DNA from: Salinivibrio kushneri
GTDB taxonomy: Bacteria > Pseudomonadota > Gammaproteobacteria > Enterobacterales > Vibrionaceae
DNA length: 64,000 nucleotides
Reading direction: 5' to 3'
NCBI RefSeq assembly: GCF_027286325.1
Contig: NZ_CP114589.1
Span: 372,001 to 436,000, forward strand
The notes beneath the pieces were generated by a model. It had not been told where the DNA came from. It made no database searches and saw only the letters and a list, made by a program, of their open reading frames with translations. The stretch's first letter is position 1. The number at the start of each line of letters is the position of its first letter. Shown piece after piece: positions 26,613 through 36,598 of the stretch. The position numbers and the translations under genes were made by a program.

Positions 26613-29351
26613 TTAGCTAGCCAGTTGGCGTAGGACGTAGTGGAGAATGCCGCCATGGCGGTAATAATCCCATTCAACTGCAGTATCGATGCGGACGTTG
26701 ACGTCAAACTCGATGGTTTTATCATCCCGAACCGCACGTACCTTGAGAGTAGAGGGTTCGCCGCTGATCTCCTCAAAGTCGAGCGCTTCTGTGCCATCCA
26801 ATCCAAGTGATTCAACGGAATCACCCTCTTTAAATTGCAGTGGCAACACGCCGAAGCCCACTAAGTTAGAGCGGTGAATACGCTCGAAGCTTTCAGCAAT
26901 GACGGCTTTGATACCCAGTAGGTTGGTACCCTTGGCGGCCCAGTCACGGCTCGACCCTGTTCCGTATTCTTTACCCGCAAGCACAACTAATGGCGTGCCG
27001 TCCGCTTGGTAACGTTGCGCAGCATCGTAAATACTCATTTGCTCATTAGTGGGCAGGTAGGTAGTCATACCCCCTTCGGTGCCTGGTGCCATATGGTTTT
27101 TTAAGCGCACGTTGGCAAACGTACCGCGTACCATCACCTCGTGGTTGCCTCGGCGTGAGCCGTAGCTGTTGAAGTCTTTTGGCTCAACGCCTTTAGATTT
27201 CAAATACTCGCCCGCAGGGCTATCTGGTTTTATCGCCCCTGCAGGTGAAATATGGTCGGTCGTGATCGAATCACCGACTTTCACCACACAGCGTGCGCCC
27301 TTGATAGGTTTCATCTCAGGCAGTGCCATGGTCATGCCGTCAAAGTATGTTGGCTTTTTAACGTAGGTGGAATCGGGCCATGAGTAAATCTCATCTTCAG
27401 GCACGGGCAGTTTCCGCCAAGCGTCCGTACCGGCAAACACATCGGCGTACTTGTCTTGGTACAGCCCGTCAGTCATTGCTGACTGAATAGTTTGCGCGAC
27501 TTCTTGTGGTGTTGGCCAAATGTCTCTGAGATAAACAGGCTTGCCGTTTTCATCCTGTCCTAATGGCTCTTTAAGGACATCGACATTCATATTACCCGCC
27601 AGTGCATAAGCGACGACAAGTGGGGGCGAGGCCAAATAGTTGGCTTTCACATCTTGGTGAATACGGCCTTCAAAGTTACGGTTACCCGAGAGTACGCTGG
27701 TCGCGAGCAGGTCAGCAGAGCGAATGGCTTCAGTAATAGGCTCAGGAAGTGGCCCTGAGTTACCGATACAGGTGGTACAGCCAAAGCCGACGATATTAAA
27801 GCCAAGTTCGGCAAGTGGCTCAAGTAGGCCAACATTTTCTAGGTACGCAGGCACTACCTGTGACCCAGGTGCGAGAGACGTTTTCACCCAAGGCTTAGTT
27901 GTTAAGCCTCGCTCGCGCGCTTTTTGTGCCACCAGCCCAGCGGCGACAAGCACAGCCGGGTTCGACGTGTTGGTGCAAGAGGTGATCGCGGCGATCACAA
28001 CGGCACCATGCTCAAGCGTAAATCGCTCGCCCTTGTAGTCGACTTCTACTTTCCCTTGCTCACGAAGACTGGGGTTATCGACCGCGGTTTGCCCCCCTTC
28101 GCTGGCAAAGCTTGCAATCACATTATTGGAGGCCGCTTGTTCTTTTTCCAGCAGCTGATCGAACTGGGCTTTGGCGTCGGTTAATGCAATTCTATCCTGC
28201 GGGCGTTTGGGGCCGGCAAGGCTTGGTACGACGTCGCCAAGGTCGAGATGGAGCGTGTCACTATAATCAGCAACCGGTGCGTCGTCATCACGCCACAAGC
28301 CTTGTGCTTTGGCGTAGGTTTCAACCAAATTGATCTGCTCATCAGTGCGGCCTGTTAGGCGCATATAGTTGAGTGTTTCATTATCAATCGGGAAGATCCC
28401 ACAGGTTGCACCGTATTCGGGAGCCATGTTGGCAATGGTCGCGCGGTCAGCCAGCGGCAATTTGGCGAGACCCGGGCCATAAAACTCAACAAATTTACCC
28501 ACCACACCGCGCTCACGTAGCATTTGGGTGACGGTGAGTACCAGATCCGTTGCCGTGGCGGACGCAGGCAGCTCCCCTTTGAGCTCAAAGCCGACCACTT
28601 CTGGGATCAGCATGGTGATAGGTTGGCCGAGCATCGCCGCTTCCGCTTCGATACCCCCCACGCCCCAGCCAAGCACACCTAAGCCGTTGATCATGGTGGT
28701 ATGTGAATCTGTGCCTACCAGCGTATCCGGCATGGCTAACTTGTTACCGCCTTGCTCTTCCACCAATACACCGGGTGCTAAATACTCGAGGTTCACTTGG
28801 TGGACGATCCCCGTGCCAGGTGGTACGACGCGGAAGTTCGAAAAGGCTTGCTGGCCCCAGCGCAAAAACTGGTAACGCTCGCTGTTGCGCTCGAACTCAA
28901 TCTCAGTGTTTTTCTGCAAGGAGTCAGGGTTACCGTAGTCATCCACCATGACCGAGTGATCAATCACAAGATCAACCGCACCAAGCGGATTGATTTTGGC
29001 TGGATCACCTTTCAACTCGCGCATGGCGGCACGCATCGCTGCTAAATCAACCACCGCAGGTACGCCAGTGAAGTCTTGAAGCACGACACGAGCAGGCGTG
29101 AAATTGACCTGATCTTGCCCAGCTTTATCGGCTTGCCATTGACAAAGCGTACGAATGTCGTCCGCGGAGACATTCTTGCCATCTTCTTTACGTAGCAAGT
29201 TCTCCAGCAGCACTTTTAAGCAGTAGGGTAAACGACTGATCTCGAAACTGTCGGACAGTGCGTCTAGGCGGTAGTAGTCGTAGGTTTCACCATTGACATG
29301 TAGAGTACGTCGGGTGTTGAAACTATCTGGGTGTTGAGATGGGTTGCTCAC
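26613..29351 (-). CDS. acnA: aconitate hydratase A
   Basis: A 912-residue [4Fe-4S] enzyme of the IRP/AcnA branch that interconverts citrate and isocitrate. Cluster cysteines are in [11 protein letters not shown] and [13 protein letters not shown] (the two Cys of CTTC). The swivelling C-terminal domain carries [10 protein letters not shown] and [12 protein letters not shown], as expected. Length is standard (E. coli AcnA is 891). In gammaproteobacteria AcnA is the stress and stationary-phase form beside AcnB. A terminator follows. Confidence 0.96.
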   Translation of the reverse strand: MSNPSQHPDSFNTRRTLHVNGETYDYYRLDALSDSFEISRLPYCLKVLLENLLRKEDGKNVSADDIRTLCQWQADKAGQDQVNFTPARVVLQDFTGVPAVVDLAAMRAAMRELKGDPAKINPLGAVDLVIDHSVMVDDYGNPDSLQKNTEIEFERNSERYQFLRWGQQAFSNFRVVPPGTGIVHQVNLEYLAPGVLVEEQGGNKLAMPDTLVGTDSHTTMINGLGVLGWGVGGIEAEAAMLGQPITMLIPEVVGFELKGELPASATATDLVLTVTQMLRERGVVGKFVEFYGPGLAKLPLADRATIANMAPEYGATCGIFPIDNETLNYMRLTGRTDEQINLVETYAKAQGLWRDDDAPVADYSDTLHLDLGDVVPSLAGPKRPQDRIALTDAKAQFDQLLEKEQAASNNVIASFASEGGQTAVDNPSLREQGKVEVDYKGERFTLEHGAVVIAAITSCTNTSNPAVLVAAGLVAQKARERGLTTKPWVKTSLAPGSQVVPAYLENVGLLEPLAELGFNIVGFGCTTCIGNSGPLPEPITEAIRSADLLATSVLSGNRNFEGRIHQDVKANYLASPPLVVAYALAGNMNVDVLKEPLGQDENGKPVYLRDIWPTPQEVAQTIQSAMTDGLYQDKYADVFAGTDAWRKLPVPEDEIYSWPDSTYVKKPTYFDGMTMALPEMKPIKGARCVVKVGDSITTDHISPAGAIKPDSPAGEYLKSKGVEPKDFNSYGSRRGNHEVMVRGTFANVRLKNHMAPGTEGGMTTYLPTNEQMSIYDAAQRYQADGTPLVVLAGKEYGTGSSRDWAAKGTNLLGIKAVIAESFERIHRSNLVGFGVLPLQFKEGDSVESLGLDGTEALDFEEISGEPSTLKVRAVRDDKTIEFDVNVRIDTAVEWDYYRHGGILHYVLRQLAS

Positions 29352-29527
29352 GGATGCCTCCCCTTGTCCGTTATTGTGAATAAGAGAGGCGACCTTGCCT
29401 CGAAGGCTGTCGCCTCGCTCGGGGGATTGCTTTAATTTACAGCACTATTGTAAATGGGCTGGTGATGAAGTTAAAGCGTTGTTATGACGCTATAACCTAT
29501 CACTTCCATCGGTCTAACCTTATCTTG

Positions 29528-30130
29528 TCACGGAAGGGGCTGTCTCCCTCTCGGTGATGGACTGGGCTTTCCCCCATGATGAATCAGGCCACGCGGACGC
29601 CCCTCACGATCAAAAAAGACATTCGGACGATGTTTACCCAGTAGCCGTGCCCATAACCCTTTTACTGCGGTGAGCAGCATCAAACGTAGAGGAAAACGAG
29701 GGTGAACGTGTTTTGCTGTTGGGGTTGAGCGTGCATCTTGTCCTTGCACATACCAGCGAACTGGGCCGATTTCTTCTTCATTTTCCCCTTCAATGTGATA
29801 GCAAGCGCTCACCACGCCAACAAAAGGAATATCGGGATGGATCGTATTGGCGATAGGCGTATGACAACAATTGGTATACCAGCGGTATAAACCACGATCA
29901 CTCAATCGTAAACACATCAGTTGATCTCGTCCGCGATAAATACGCAACTGCGCGGGGGTAATCTGCAACAGCTCTGTGCCGCCGCCTGGTTCAAGCTCAG
30001 TATGATAATTCAGGGTCTGTGCGTAGGCTTGACAATCGCTGCAAAAGCACACACAGCGTTGGCTTTGCTGTGCATCAATGATCTCTCCGGTCATCTTTCC
30101 ACATGAACACTGAATGGCGAGGCGTGCCAT
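29528..30130 (-). CDS. DUF6151/GFA-like zinc protein
   Basis: 200 residues with GFA-like cysteine pairs: IQCSCGKMTG at the N terminus, CVCFCSDCQAYA, and YTNCCHTPIAN. The region after residue 130 (basic, with a hydrophobic LRLMLLTAVKGLWARLLG stretch) is not part of the GFA fold and could bind membranes. Family DUF6151 is the best match; its function is unknown. The start at 30130 has GGGAGA 7 bases upstream; the open frame begins 9 codons earlier. Confidence 0.72.
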   Translation of the reverse strand: MARLAIQCSCGKMTGEIIDAQQSQRCVCFCSDCQAYAQTLNYHTELEPGGGTELLQITPAQLRIYRGRDQLMCLRLSDRGLYRWYTNCCHTPIANTIHPDIPFVGVVSACYHIEGENEEEIGPVRWYVQGQDARSTPTAKHVHPRFPLRLMLLTAVKGLWARLLGKHRPNVFFDREGRPRGLIHHGGKPSPSPRGRQPLP

Positions 30131-30558
30131 ATTGTTTCTCCCAAGGTGGACTGTCAATGGTATGAGTATAGCGTTAGTTGCACGTATAGGTGCTGGCGAT
30201 AAACCAATAGACTATGTGTGCCATTGTCATAGGCGCACACTGTTTTATTAAAAATGGCAACTTTTCGTGACAGAAAAACGCATCACGACTGCGTAAAAAT
30301 ATCACTAAATATTCATATTTTGGTGTTTTATTCTTATGTTTAATAATTGTTAACTTTAAGGGTGGAGGCTTTCAATAGCTTAAGGATTTTTGTTAGTTAA
30401 AAATTCTGATGGTTGGTTTTTAAGTCGATAAATCTAGTGCTGAAGCTGGAATTAGTAGGGTATTTGGTTAAACATAGTGTGTAACGCATTTGTTAATTTC
30501 ATGTCTAGCAATTGCCTTGGCATCAATTCGTACTTCGGTGCGTTAAAAGGAGACAGCC
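30131..30558. other. 428-base AT-rich intergenic region
   Basis: Divergent promoter region of the DUF6151 gene and the 2OG dioxygenase gene. It contains an imperfect hairpin at 30215-30239 (TGTGTGCC / GGCGCACA) followed by CTGTTTTATT, and several A/T runs. No small ORF with a ribosome binding site, riboswitch or tRNA was recognised. The region is long for this genome, so an unrecognised leader or small RNA is possible. Confidence 0.45.
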
Positions 30559-31194
30559 ATGAACACGTCATCACTACTCATGCAGCTTAATCAACTGGAC
30601 GATAATCATATTAAACAACTTCAACCCTCGTTTGATAACCTGCCGGGGACGTCACATGCTGACGGCGGCTATCGGCTCCGTCGTTACTCGGTAGTGCATG
30701 TTTTCAATGGGGGCGTAGAAAAACTTCCCCCTCGACCGTTTATGCAAACCTCGGACATTAACGAGTTCCAAGGCGACGTGGCGAGGACGTTTGAAGATAT
30801 TGAATCAGAAACCGTGCAAAAGCCCGGCTTTCATGCCATGTGTCGTACTTTCCGCGATATGTATCAGTTAAGTGACGATAACGATATTGAGATCCACCAA
30901 ATTCGTATTCAGGCGGACAATCAGTCGGTGCAAGTCGCCCCTGAGGGCGTTCACCAAGATGGGTTCGATCATATCGCCATTGTGAGCGTTGGCCGCGATA
31001 ATATTGATGGCGGTGATTTCCAAGTATTCCGTCACAAAACCAGCGCACCATTGTTTAGTTGGCCGCTGGCTCCGGGACAAATGGCAGCACTTGATGACCG
31101 CACACTATGGCATTACGCTGAGCCGATTACGCCCGTGGATAACCAGAAATCGGGCACCATGGATGTATTTGTACTCACAGCAACAAGGAAGTAA
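30559..31194 (+). CDS. 2-oxoglutarate/Fe(II) dioxygenase (2OG-Fe_Oxy_2 family)
   Basis: 211 residues of the family that includes bacterial L-isoleucine 4-hydroxylase. The iron ligands His132 and Asp134 lie in EGVHQDGFDH and His185 in TLWHYAEPI, followed by the 2OG-binding part near TMDVFVLTAT. These enzymes hydroxylate free amino acids using O2 and 2-oxoglutarate. It is followed after 2 bases by a PLP enzyme gene, so its product may be that enzyme's substrate. AAGGAG precedes the ATG. Confidence 0.82.
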   Translation: MNTSSLLMQLNQLDDNHIKQLQPSFDNLPGTSHADGGYRLRRYSVVHVFNGGVEKLPPRPFMQTSDINEFQGDVARTFEDIESETVQKPGFHAMCRTFRDMYQLSDDNDIEIHQIRIQADNQSVQVAPEGVHQDGFDHIAIVSVGRDNIDGGDFQVFRHKTSAPLFSWPLAPGQMAALDDRTLWHYAEPITPVDNQKSGTMDVFVLTATRK

Positions 31195-31196
31195 CG

Positions 31197-32444
31197 ATGA
31201 CACCGGCAGGCTTTTCACCTCATGCTGTTCGGGGACACTTTCCCGCGCTCGCTCAATTGATTAACGGTCAACCCGTCGCATTTTTCGATGGTCCGGGCGG
31301 CGCGCAAGTGCCCCGCGCAGTGCTTGATGCCATGGTGGATTATTTAGGCCACTACAACGCTAACCTAGGTGGCCAGTTTTTTTCTGGTCGTTATACCACC
31401 GAGCTTATGCAGAGAGCACGTGATGTGGCGGCCACCTTTGTGAATGCCTCATCGCCAGAGTCTATGGTGTTCGGACCTAATATGACCACCTTGACCTTCT
31501 CGTTGAGCCGCGCAATCAGCCGCGACTGGCAAGCGGGGGATGAGGTGATTGTTTCGGCACTTGATCACTATTCAAACGTGTCTAGCTGGCAGCAAGCGGC
31601 CCACGACAAGGGTGCGGTTGTGAAACAGGTACGTGTTGATGAATCTACGTACTCTATCGATATGGCACATCTGGCCAGCCTAATGACCGATAAAACCAAG
31701 TTGGTTGCGCTGACGTTAGCCTCCAACACCACAGGCAGTCTGGTGGATGTGGCAAAAGTGGTGGAGATGGCGAAAACAGTGGGGGCCAAAGTGTATGTGG
31801 ATGCGGTGCATTACGCGCCCCATCATCTGGTCGATGTACAAGCGCTCGGATGCGATTTCCTTGCCTGCTCGGCGTACAAGTTTTTTGGGCCTCATGTTGG
31901 TTTTGTCTATGTCGCGCCTGAGTGGGTACAGACACTGCAGCCGTACAAAGTGGAACCTGCGACTAATCAAGGCCCCGGCCGATTTGAAACGGGCACCCAA
32001 AGCTTTGAAGCGATAGCGGGCTTTATTGCTGCGGTCGACTATCTTGCGCAATGGGGCGATCCGACGTCCTCACTGCGAGAAAGGTTAGCGACAAGTTATG
32101 CGCAGTACCAAGCGCATGAGCAAGCATTGTCGGCACATTTTATCCAGTTGATGCGTGCCTATCCAAAAGTACGCATCTATGGCATTACCGATGATAATCA
32201 GCTCGATAAACGCACTCCAACGTTTGCGATACGCATAGAGGGAGCAGAACCTGCTGAGGTTGCTCAAGCACTTGGTGAGCAAAATTTGTGTGTCTGGAAT
32301 GGGCACTTTTATGCCCAAGGCTTGTGCGAGCAGCTTGATATCTTAGACAAAGGCGGAGTGATCCGCATTGGTATGATGCATTACAACACACTTGATGAAA
32401 TTGACCGGCTGCACCAAGCCTTATTGCCATTTATTCGCGATTAA
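31197..32444 (+). CDS. PLP-dependent cysteine desulfurase-like protein
   Basis: A 415-residue class V aminotransferase-fold protein of the cysteine desulfurase-like group (VC1184 type). The PLP lysine is in LACSAYKFFGPHVGFVY, and DAVHYAPHHLVDV gives the cofactor Asp and His. The C-terminal part NLCVWNGHFYAQGLCEQL lacks the clear SufS/IscS sulfur-relay loop, so the activity is probably not desulfuration for Fe-S assembly. Coupling to the dioxygenase gene (2-base gap) suggests a lyase or similar reaction on a hydroxylated amino acid. A strong terminator follows. Confidence 0.82.
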   Translation: MTPAGFSPHAVRGHFPALAQLINGQPVAFFDGPGGAQVPRAVLDAMVDYLGHYNANLGGQFFSGRYTTELMQRARDVAATFVNASSPESMVFGPNMTTLTFSLSRAISRDWQAGDEVIVSALDHYSNVSSWQQAAHDKGAVVKQVRVDESTYSIDMAHLASLMTDKTKLVALTLASNTTGSLVDVAKVVEMAKTVGAKVYVDAVHYAPHHLVDVQALGCDFLACSAYKFFGPHVGFVYVAPEWVQTLQPYKVEPATNQGPGRFETGTQSFEAIAGFIAAVDYLAQWGDPTSSLRERLATSYAQYQAHEQALSAHFIQLMRAYPKVRIYGITDDNQLDKRTPTFAIRIEGAEPAEVAQALGEQNLCVWNGHFYAQGLCEQLDILDKGGVIRIGMMHYNTLDEIDRLHQALLPFIRD

Positions 32445-32460
32445 GGTTCATCAATCTGTC

Positions 32461-32487
32461 AAGCGGCCAAAAAGGCCGCTTTTTTTT
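32461..32487 (+). terminator. Rho-independent terminator after the PLP enzyme gene
   Basis: AAGCGGCC and GGCCGCTT form an 8-bp stem with loop AAAAA, followed by a run of Ts. Confidence 0.88.
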
Positions 32488-32512
32488 GATCAAACATGGC
32501 TTCGGTTGATGT

Positions 32513-32537
32513 TTAAATGTGAATTTATTCACAATGC
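32513..32537. promoter_or_regulatory. consensus CRP-binding site
   Basis: TGTGA ATTTAT TCACA at 32518-32533 matches the CRP consensus exactly, with AAA before it. It is centred about 145 bases upstream of the ASCH gene and downstream of the terminator of the previous operon, so it most likely acts on the ASCH gene. Confidence 0.65.
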
Positions 32538-32670
32538 AACCTAGAAACGTTAGCTAGCGCATAGGCGAATGCACATCTGCACGTTATGATCACCATCGTT
32601 AGTGTTGCCCAATAAACTATTCAGATAGAAATTATTTAAAAAGAAACCAATAATAATCAAGGCGAGCCCC

Positions 32671-33138
32671 ATGACTGAAGAACAAAACGCCTTTTGGCGC
32701 CAATACCTTGCGACCCTGCCCGCTAACCAACGACCAACTGATGATCAGGTGGTGGTCGACACCTTAAGTCATCATACGGTGAGAGCGAATGAAGTTGCGA
32801 CCTTGGTTAGCTTGAATAAAAAGAAAGCCCACTGCCGTTTGCGTAGCTCTTTGGAAGAGCAGAATGCGGTAGTCCCGCAAAATGGCCAGTACAAAGTGGT
32901 GCTAAATGGTCATCAACGACCTGTTTGTATCGTCAAAATCACCAAAGTGAGCTATTGCCCGTTTAATCAAGTGAGTGCCGAATTTGCGGCACGCGAAGGG
33001 GAAGGCGATGGCTCTTACCAGTGTTGGCACGAAGCGCATTGGGGCTATTTTTCCCAGTACGCCAAAACACATGGCCTGCATTTTGATGAGCAATCGGATG
33101 TGGTGCTCGAAGAGTTTGAGAAAGTCTATCCACTCTAA
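32671..33138 (+). CDS. ASCH domain protein
   Basis: 155 residues; the ASCH fold is seen in RPVCIVKITKVSYCPFNQV and EFAAREGEGDGSYQCWHEAH. ASCH proteins are PUA-like and bind RNA; some are ribonucleases or amidohydrolases (YqfB). The N-terminal 55 residues (DDQVVVDTLSHHTV...KKKAHCRLR) are an extra basic part. A consensus CRP site lies upstream, suggesting control by carbon status. A bidirectional terminator follows. Confidence 0.82.
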   Translation: MTEEQNAFWRQYLATLPANQRPTDDQVVVDTLSHHTVRANEVATLVSLNKKKAHCRLRSSLEEQNAVVPQNGQYKVVLNGHQRPVCIVKITKVSYCPFNQVSAEFAAREGEGDGSYQCWHEAHWGYFSQYAKTHGLHFDEQSDVVLEEFEKVYPL

Positions 33139-33144
33139 AAATCA

Positions 33145-33167
33145 AAGCCGCGCTAAGCGGCTTTTTT
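33145..33167. terminator. bidirectional Rho-independent terminator
   Basis: AAGCCGC and GCGGCTT form a 7-bp stem with loop GCTAA, with T-runs on both strands. It ends the ASCH gene and the convergent small gene. Confidence 0.85.
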
Positions 33168-33192
33168 AATGATTGGTATCAGTACGATAGGT

Positions 33193-33477
33193 TTATTCAC
33201 CGATATCTAAATTAATCTCATCGGCCCATGGCATGTCTGGCAAGGTGTCTAAGTTGGCTTCATAGCGAGACAGGGTAAATTGCCCGTTGTGATGGCTAAC
33301 ATCATAGATCTCGACCATTAACGCACAGGCAATATACTCAATGGCTTCATCGCGAGAATAGCCAGTCATACGCAGGCGCATCAATGTTTCTGCTACCTTT
33401 TTAGGGTCTTGGTCGGTGATCTGGTTCTCAACCACTTCAATCAAATTAGCGATACTGGTACTGGTTTCGTCTTGCAT
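33193..33477 (-). CDS. small acidic protein of unknown function
   Basis: 94 residues, acidic and mostly helical (ANLIEVVENQITDQDPKKVAETLMRL, cited here as LIEVVENQI and KKVAETLMRL), then SRDEAIEYIACALMVEIYDV and an acidic tail. No family was recognised, but similar short proteins occur in Vibrio. The frame is open to 33573 (126 residues); that extension is Ser/Thr-rich and unlike a domain, so the ATG at 33477 is preferred. Confidence 0.65.
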   Translation of the reverse strand: MQDETSTSIANLIEVVENQITDQDPKKVAETLMRLRMTGYSRDEAIEYIACALMVEIYDVSHHNGQFTLSRYEANLDTLPDMPWADEINLDIGE

Positions 33478-33640
33478 GGTGTTGCTCGTTATGGGTGACA
33501 GTGACGCCATACTAGGAGATACATGACGAAGAGGCACGGATTTTTTATCGACCGATGAAGTCACTGACTTCATTTAGCCAACTCAATATGTTAATGATAA
33601 CCATTATCGAAATGGCATGGCGAAATAAAAGGATGTGATC

Positions 33641-35023
33641 ATGGCGAAAACACGTATTGAAAAAGACAGCATGGGTGACGTGGAAGTGCCTGAGCAGGCT
33701 TTGTATCAAGCACAAACGCAGCGTGCGGTGAATAACTTTGCGGTCAGCGATCAGACGATGCCGGCGGACTTTATTCGTGCGCTGGCCATGGTGAAATACG
33801 GGGCGGCACAGGCAAATGAGTCACTCGGGTTGTTAGAACGCAAGATTGCGGGTGCCATTCGTGAGAGTGCACAAGAAATTATGGCGGGCAAATACCTGGA
33901 TCAGTTTCCTGTTGACGTGTTTCAAACCGGGTCGGGCACCAGTTCGAATATGAATATGAACGAGGTGCTTGCTACCTTGGCTTCAAAAAAATCCGGTGAG
34001 ACGGTTAGCCCTAACGATCATGTCAATATGAGCCAAAGCAGCAATGACGCAGTGCCAACGGCCATTCAGATTAGTACTACATTAGGCTGTGAGCAAAAAC
34101 TGTTACCTGCACTCGCACATTTACGTGATGCGCTACAGGACAAAAAGCAGTCGGTCGGCCATATCGTCAAAACGGGGCGTACGCATTTAATGGACGCCAT
34201 GCCTGTCACTATCGGGCAAGAGCTAGATGCCTGGTCTCAGCAGATCGAGCACGTGATGGTACAAATCACCCAAAGTTTATCATCAGTACGCGCACTCGCT
34301 CAGGGTGGCACCGCGGTGGGAACCGGGATCAATGCTCACCCATTGTTTGCCGAGCGTTTTGCCGAAGCGGTAGCCGCGTTGACCAAGACGGGCTTTACAG
34401 CCAGTGAAAACCCATTCTTTGCCATTGGTAGTCAAGATGCGTTGGTCGCGCTTCACGGTCAATTAAAAACCACCGCGGTAGCAACCATGAAGCTAAGCAA
34501 TGACTTACGCTGGATGAATTCTGGCCCGTTAGCAGGGCTTGGTGAGATTGAGCTGGAAGGGTTGCAGCCAGGCTCGTCAATTATGCCTGGCAAGGTTAAC
34601 CCGGTTATTCCCGAGTCGGCGGCGATGGTATCCGCGCAAGTGATGGGCAATGACACTACGGTCACGGTGGCGGGCCAGTCGGGGAATTTTGAGCTTAACG
34701 TGATGTTGCCAGTGATTGCCGCGAATGTGTTGCAGAGTATCAACTTGCTGGCAGGAGCAAGCCGACTGCTTGCTGATAAAGCGATTCGCAGCTTTAACGT
34801 GAGAGAAGATAACCTACAAGCCGCGCTGTCTCGTAATCCTATCTTGGTCACCGCCCTTAACCCTGTTGTCGGGTATTTGAAAGCGGCTGAGATTGCCAAG
34901 AAAGCGTACCAACAAGGTCGTCCCATCCTCGATGTTGCTGAAGAAGAAACCGAGCTTGGTCGTGAGAAGCTCTCGCAGCTGCTTGATCCTACCAAGTTGA
35001 CGAAAGGCGGCATTGCGGAATAG
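33641..35023 (+). CDS. fumC: class II fumarate hydratase
   Basis: 460 residues of the fumarase/aspartase superfamily. The signature GSSIMPGKVNP is present near residue 315, with QTGSGTSSNMNMNEV, SQSSNDAVPTA and KTGRTHLMDAMP before it. FumC is the iron-free fumarase that hydrates fumarate to malate. The ATG at 33641 has AGGA 8 bases upstream; a GTG two codons earlier is possible. It is convergent with the MASE1-type cyclase, 6 bases apart. Confidence 0.95.
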   Translation: MAKTRIEKDSMGDVEVPEQALYQAQTQRAVNNFAVSDQTMPADFIRALAMVKYGAAQANESLGLLERKIAGAIRESAQEIMAGKYLDQFPVDVFQTGSGTSSNMNMNEVLATLASKKSGETVSPNDHVNMSQSSNDAVPTAIQISTTLGCEQKLLPALAHLRDALQDKKQSVGHIVKTGRTHLMDAMPVTIGQELDAWSQQIEHVMVQITQSLSSVRALAQGGTAVGTGINAHPLFAERFAEAVAALTKTGFTASENPFFAIGSQDALVALHGQLKTTAVATMKLSNDLRWMNSGPLAGLGEIELEGLQPGSSIMPGKVNPVIPESAAMVSAQVMGNDTTVTVAGQSGNFELNVMLPVIAANVLQSINLLAGASRLLADKAIRSFNVREDNLQAALSRNPILVTALNPVVGYLKAAEIAKKAYQQGRPILDVAEEETELGREKLSQLLDPTKLTKGGIAE

Positions 35024-35029
35024 CGTGCC

Positions 35030-36598
35030 TCACTCTGCTGTGTTGGGCGCAACCACCACGCGATTGCGCCCAAGACTTTTGGCGGTATAAAGATGGTCAT
35101 CGGCACGGTCAAATACCTGTTCCGGATGGCTGTCGCTTGGCTGGCTTTCAGACAGCCCACAGCTGACCGTGTAGGTGAGCAATTGGTTATCAAACTGTGA
35201 GGTATTCGCCGCAATACGTTGGCGAAGGCGCTCGGCAATATGGTAGGCATCGTCACTGGCGGTATTGCGGAAGATTATTACAAACTCTTCCCCACCATAT
35301 CGAGCCACCAAATCGGTTTGGCGAACGGCGCGTGTGATCTCAGCAGCAACATCTTGCAGGACGCGATCGCCAGCGGAGTGACCATATGTGTCGTTAAATT
35401 GCTTAAAGTTATCGACATCAATGACAGCGACCGTATAGGTGTACCGCGTCCGCCGAGAACGTTCGTATTCAATCGCTAATTCAGGTAATAGGCCGTAGCG
35501 GTTAACGGTGCCCGTCAGTGGATCCAAGCTGGCTTTTCTTTGCCAGCTGTCTCTTGCTGCAACGGCATTTTTATATTCCATCACTTGGATGGAAATACTG
35601 ATGCTGGTTAGTACAGTGGTAAAGATAAAAATAAGCAGTGCTAACACACCGTCATATAGATTGGGGATCGCAAATGCACCCATATCGAAGGGAACCATAA
35701 CGATCGTCACCATAATTAAGCTACAAAGGCTTACGAGTAGTGTGCGCCAGTGGCCTGAAAAAGCGATGTAGATGAGCAGTGCAAGCTCGATATAAATGGC
35801 GCCAGGAAACACCGAGAAGCTGATCAACGTCAGTGTCATGATTGCTGCCACATAGCCAGTGTTTTGCCAAGTGAGTTTTGACCAATCGATCCCCAGCCTT
35901 TGCCAAGCCGTGTACAAGCTTACCCAAAGTAGTGTTGATGTGGTGTAAGTCATCATAAACTCAATGGTCAAGAATTGCAGTCGCCCGTGAACTAACTGAT
36001 CATCGATATAAAGCGGAATGGCGACGATGGCCACCATTGCTATCGCGGGGAAGAGGCATCCAACAACTACAAATCGAAAAAGGGCCCGCACTGTATCCAG
36101 GCAATGTGGATAATACTTCTGCCATAGCCACGCAGAGAGCGCTGAGGCGAGCGTCAAAAATGTACCAAAAAAGACCCCAGTCGCGAGATGGAGCGATTCG
36201 ATGCGGGCGATGGCCGCTAGACCATGACCAAGAGAGCCGGCAAGAATAAGCGGGAGTATCATTCCCATTCCTAGGTGCCGAAATAAAACCACCGCAAGTC
36301 CGCTCGATATATTGAGCAAGGTGACGGTGTTGACATCGAGTATCGCGGATAAATAGCGCATATCCAGCCAGACGATTGCCCCGTAAACGAGGCTCCACAT
36401 CAATATGTGGCGAGCGGCAGGTAGAGAAATCCCCAGTAGCATGTCACCTCTGTGTCGTGCGATGCAATAGGATATAAAAGTGGTTGATAGTGCCATTATG
36501 GCTAAAGACAAGTATAGCAGAGCCGGGTGAGGGCTCTGCGTTTTCAGCAGGGGAAGTGCTTTTAGTCGAGCTTTTTCAACGCGACGGCGTTCATACAA
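35030..36598 (-). CDS. membrane diguanylate cyclase (MASE1-like sensor)
   Basis: Up to 522 residues: about eight membrane helices in the first 330 (MASE1-like sensory module), a short linker and a GGDEF domain. GGEEF is at 435-439 and RQTD 5 residues before it is an intact inhibitory site. The start is unresolved: the longest frame begins at a TTG inside msrB (36-base overlap) and keeps a full first helix, whereas the first ATG is at 36496, just after an extended -10-like TGCTATACT, and would trim that helix. It could be read through from msrB or have its own promoter. Confidence 0.88.
   Translation of the reverse strand: MYERRRVEKARLKALPLLKTQSPHPALLYLSLAIMALSTTFISYCIARHRGDMLLGISLPAARHILMWSLVYGAIVWLDMRYLSAILDVNTVTLLNISSGLAVVLFRHLGMGMILPLILAGSLGHGLAAIARIESLHLATGVFFGTFLTLASALSAWLWQKYYPHCLDTVRALFRFVVVGCLFPAIAMVAIVAIPLYIDDQLVHGRLQFLTIEFMMTYTTSTLLWVSLYTAWQRLGIDWSKLTWQNTGYVAAIMTLTLISFSVFPGAIYIELALLIYIAFSGHWRTLLVSLCSLIMVTIVMVPFDMGAFAIPNLYDGVLALLIFIFTTVLTSISISIQVMEYKNAVAARDSWQRKASLDPLTGTVNRYGLLPELAIEYERSRRTRYTYTVAVIDVDNFKQFNDTYGHSAGDRVLQDVAAEITRAVRQTDLVARYGGEEFVIIFRNTASDDAYHIAERLRQRIAANTSQFDNQLLTYTVSCGLSESQPSDSHPEQVFDRADDHLYTAKSLGRNRVVVAPNTAE
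36517..36539. repeat. 8-bp perfect inverted repeat near the msrB end
   Basis: GCAGAGCC and GGCTCTGC with loop GGGTGAG. On the minus strand no T-run follows, so it is a poor terminator for msrB; it lies inside the longest frame of the downstream cyclase gene and could affect read-through. Confidence 0.45.
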
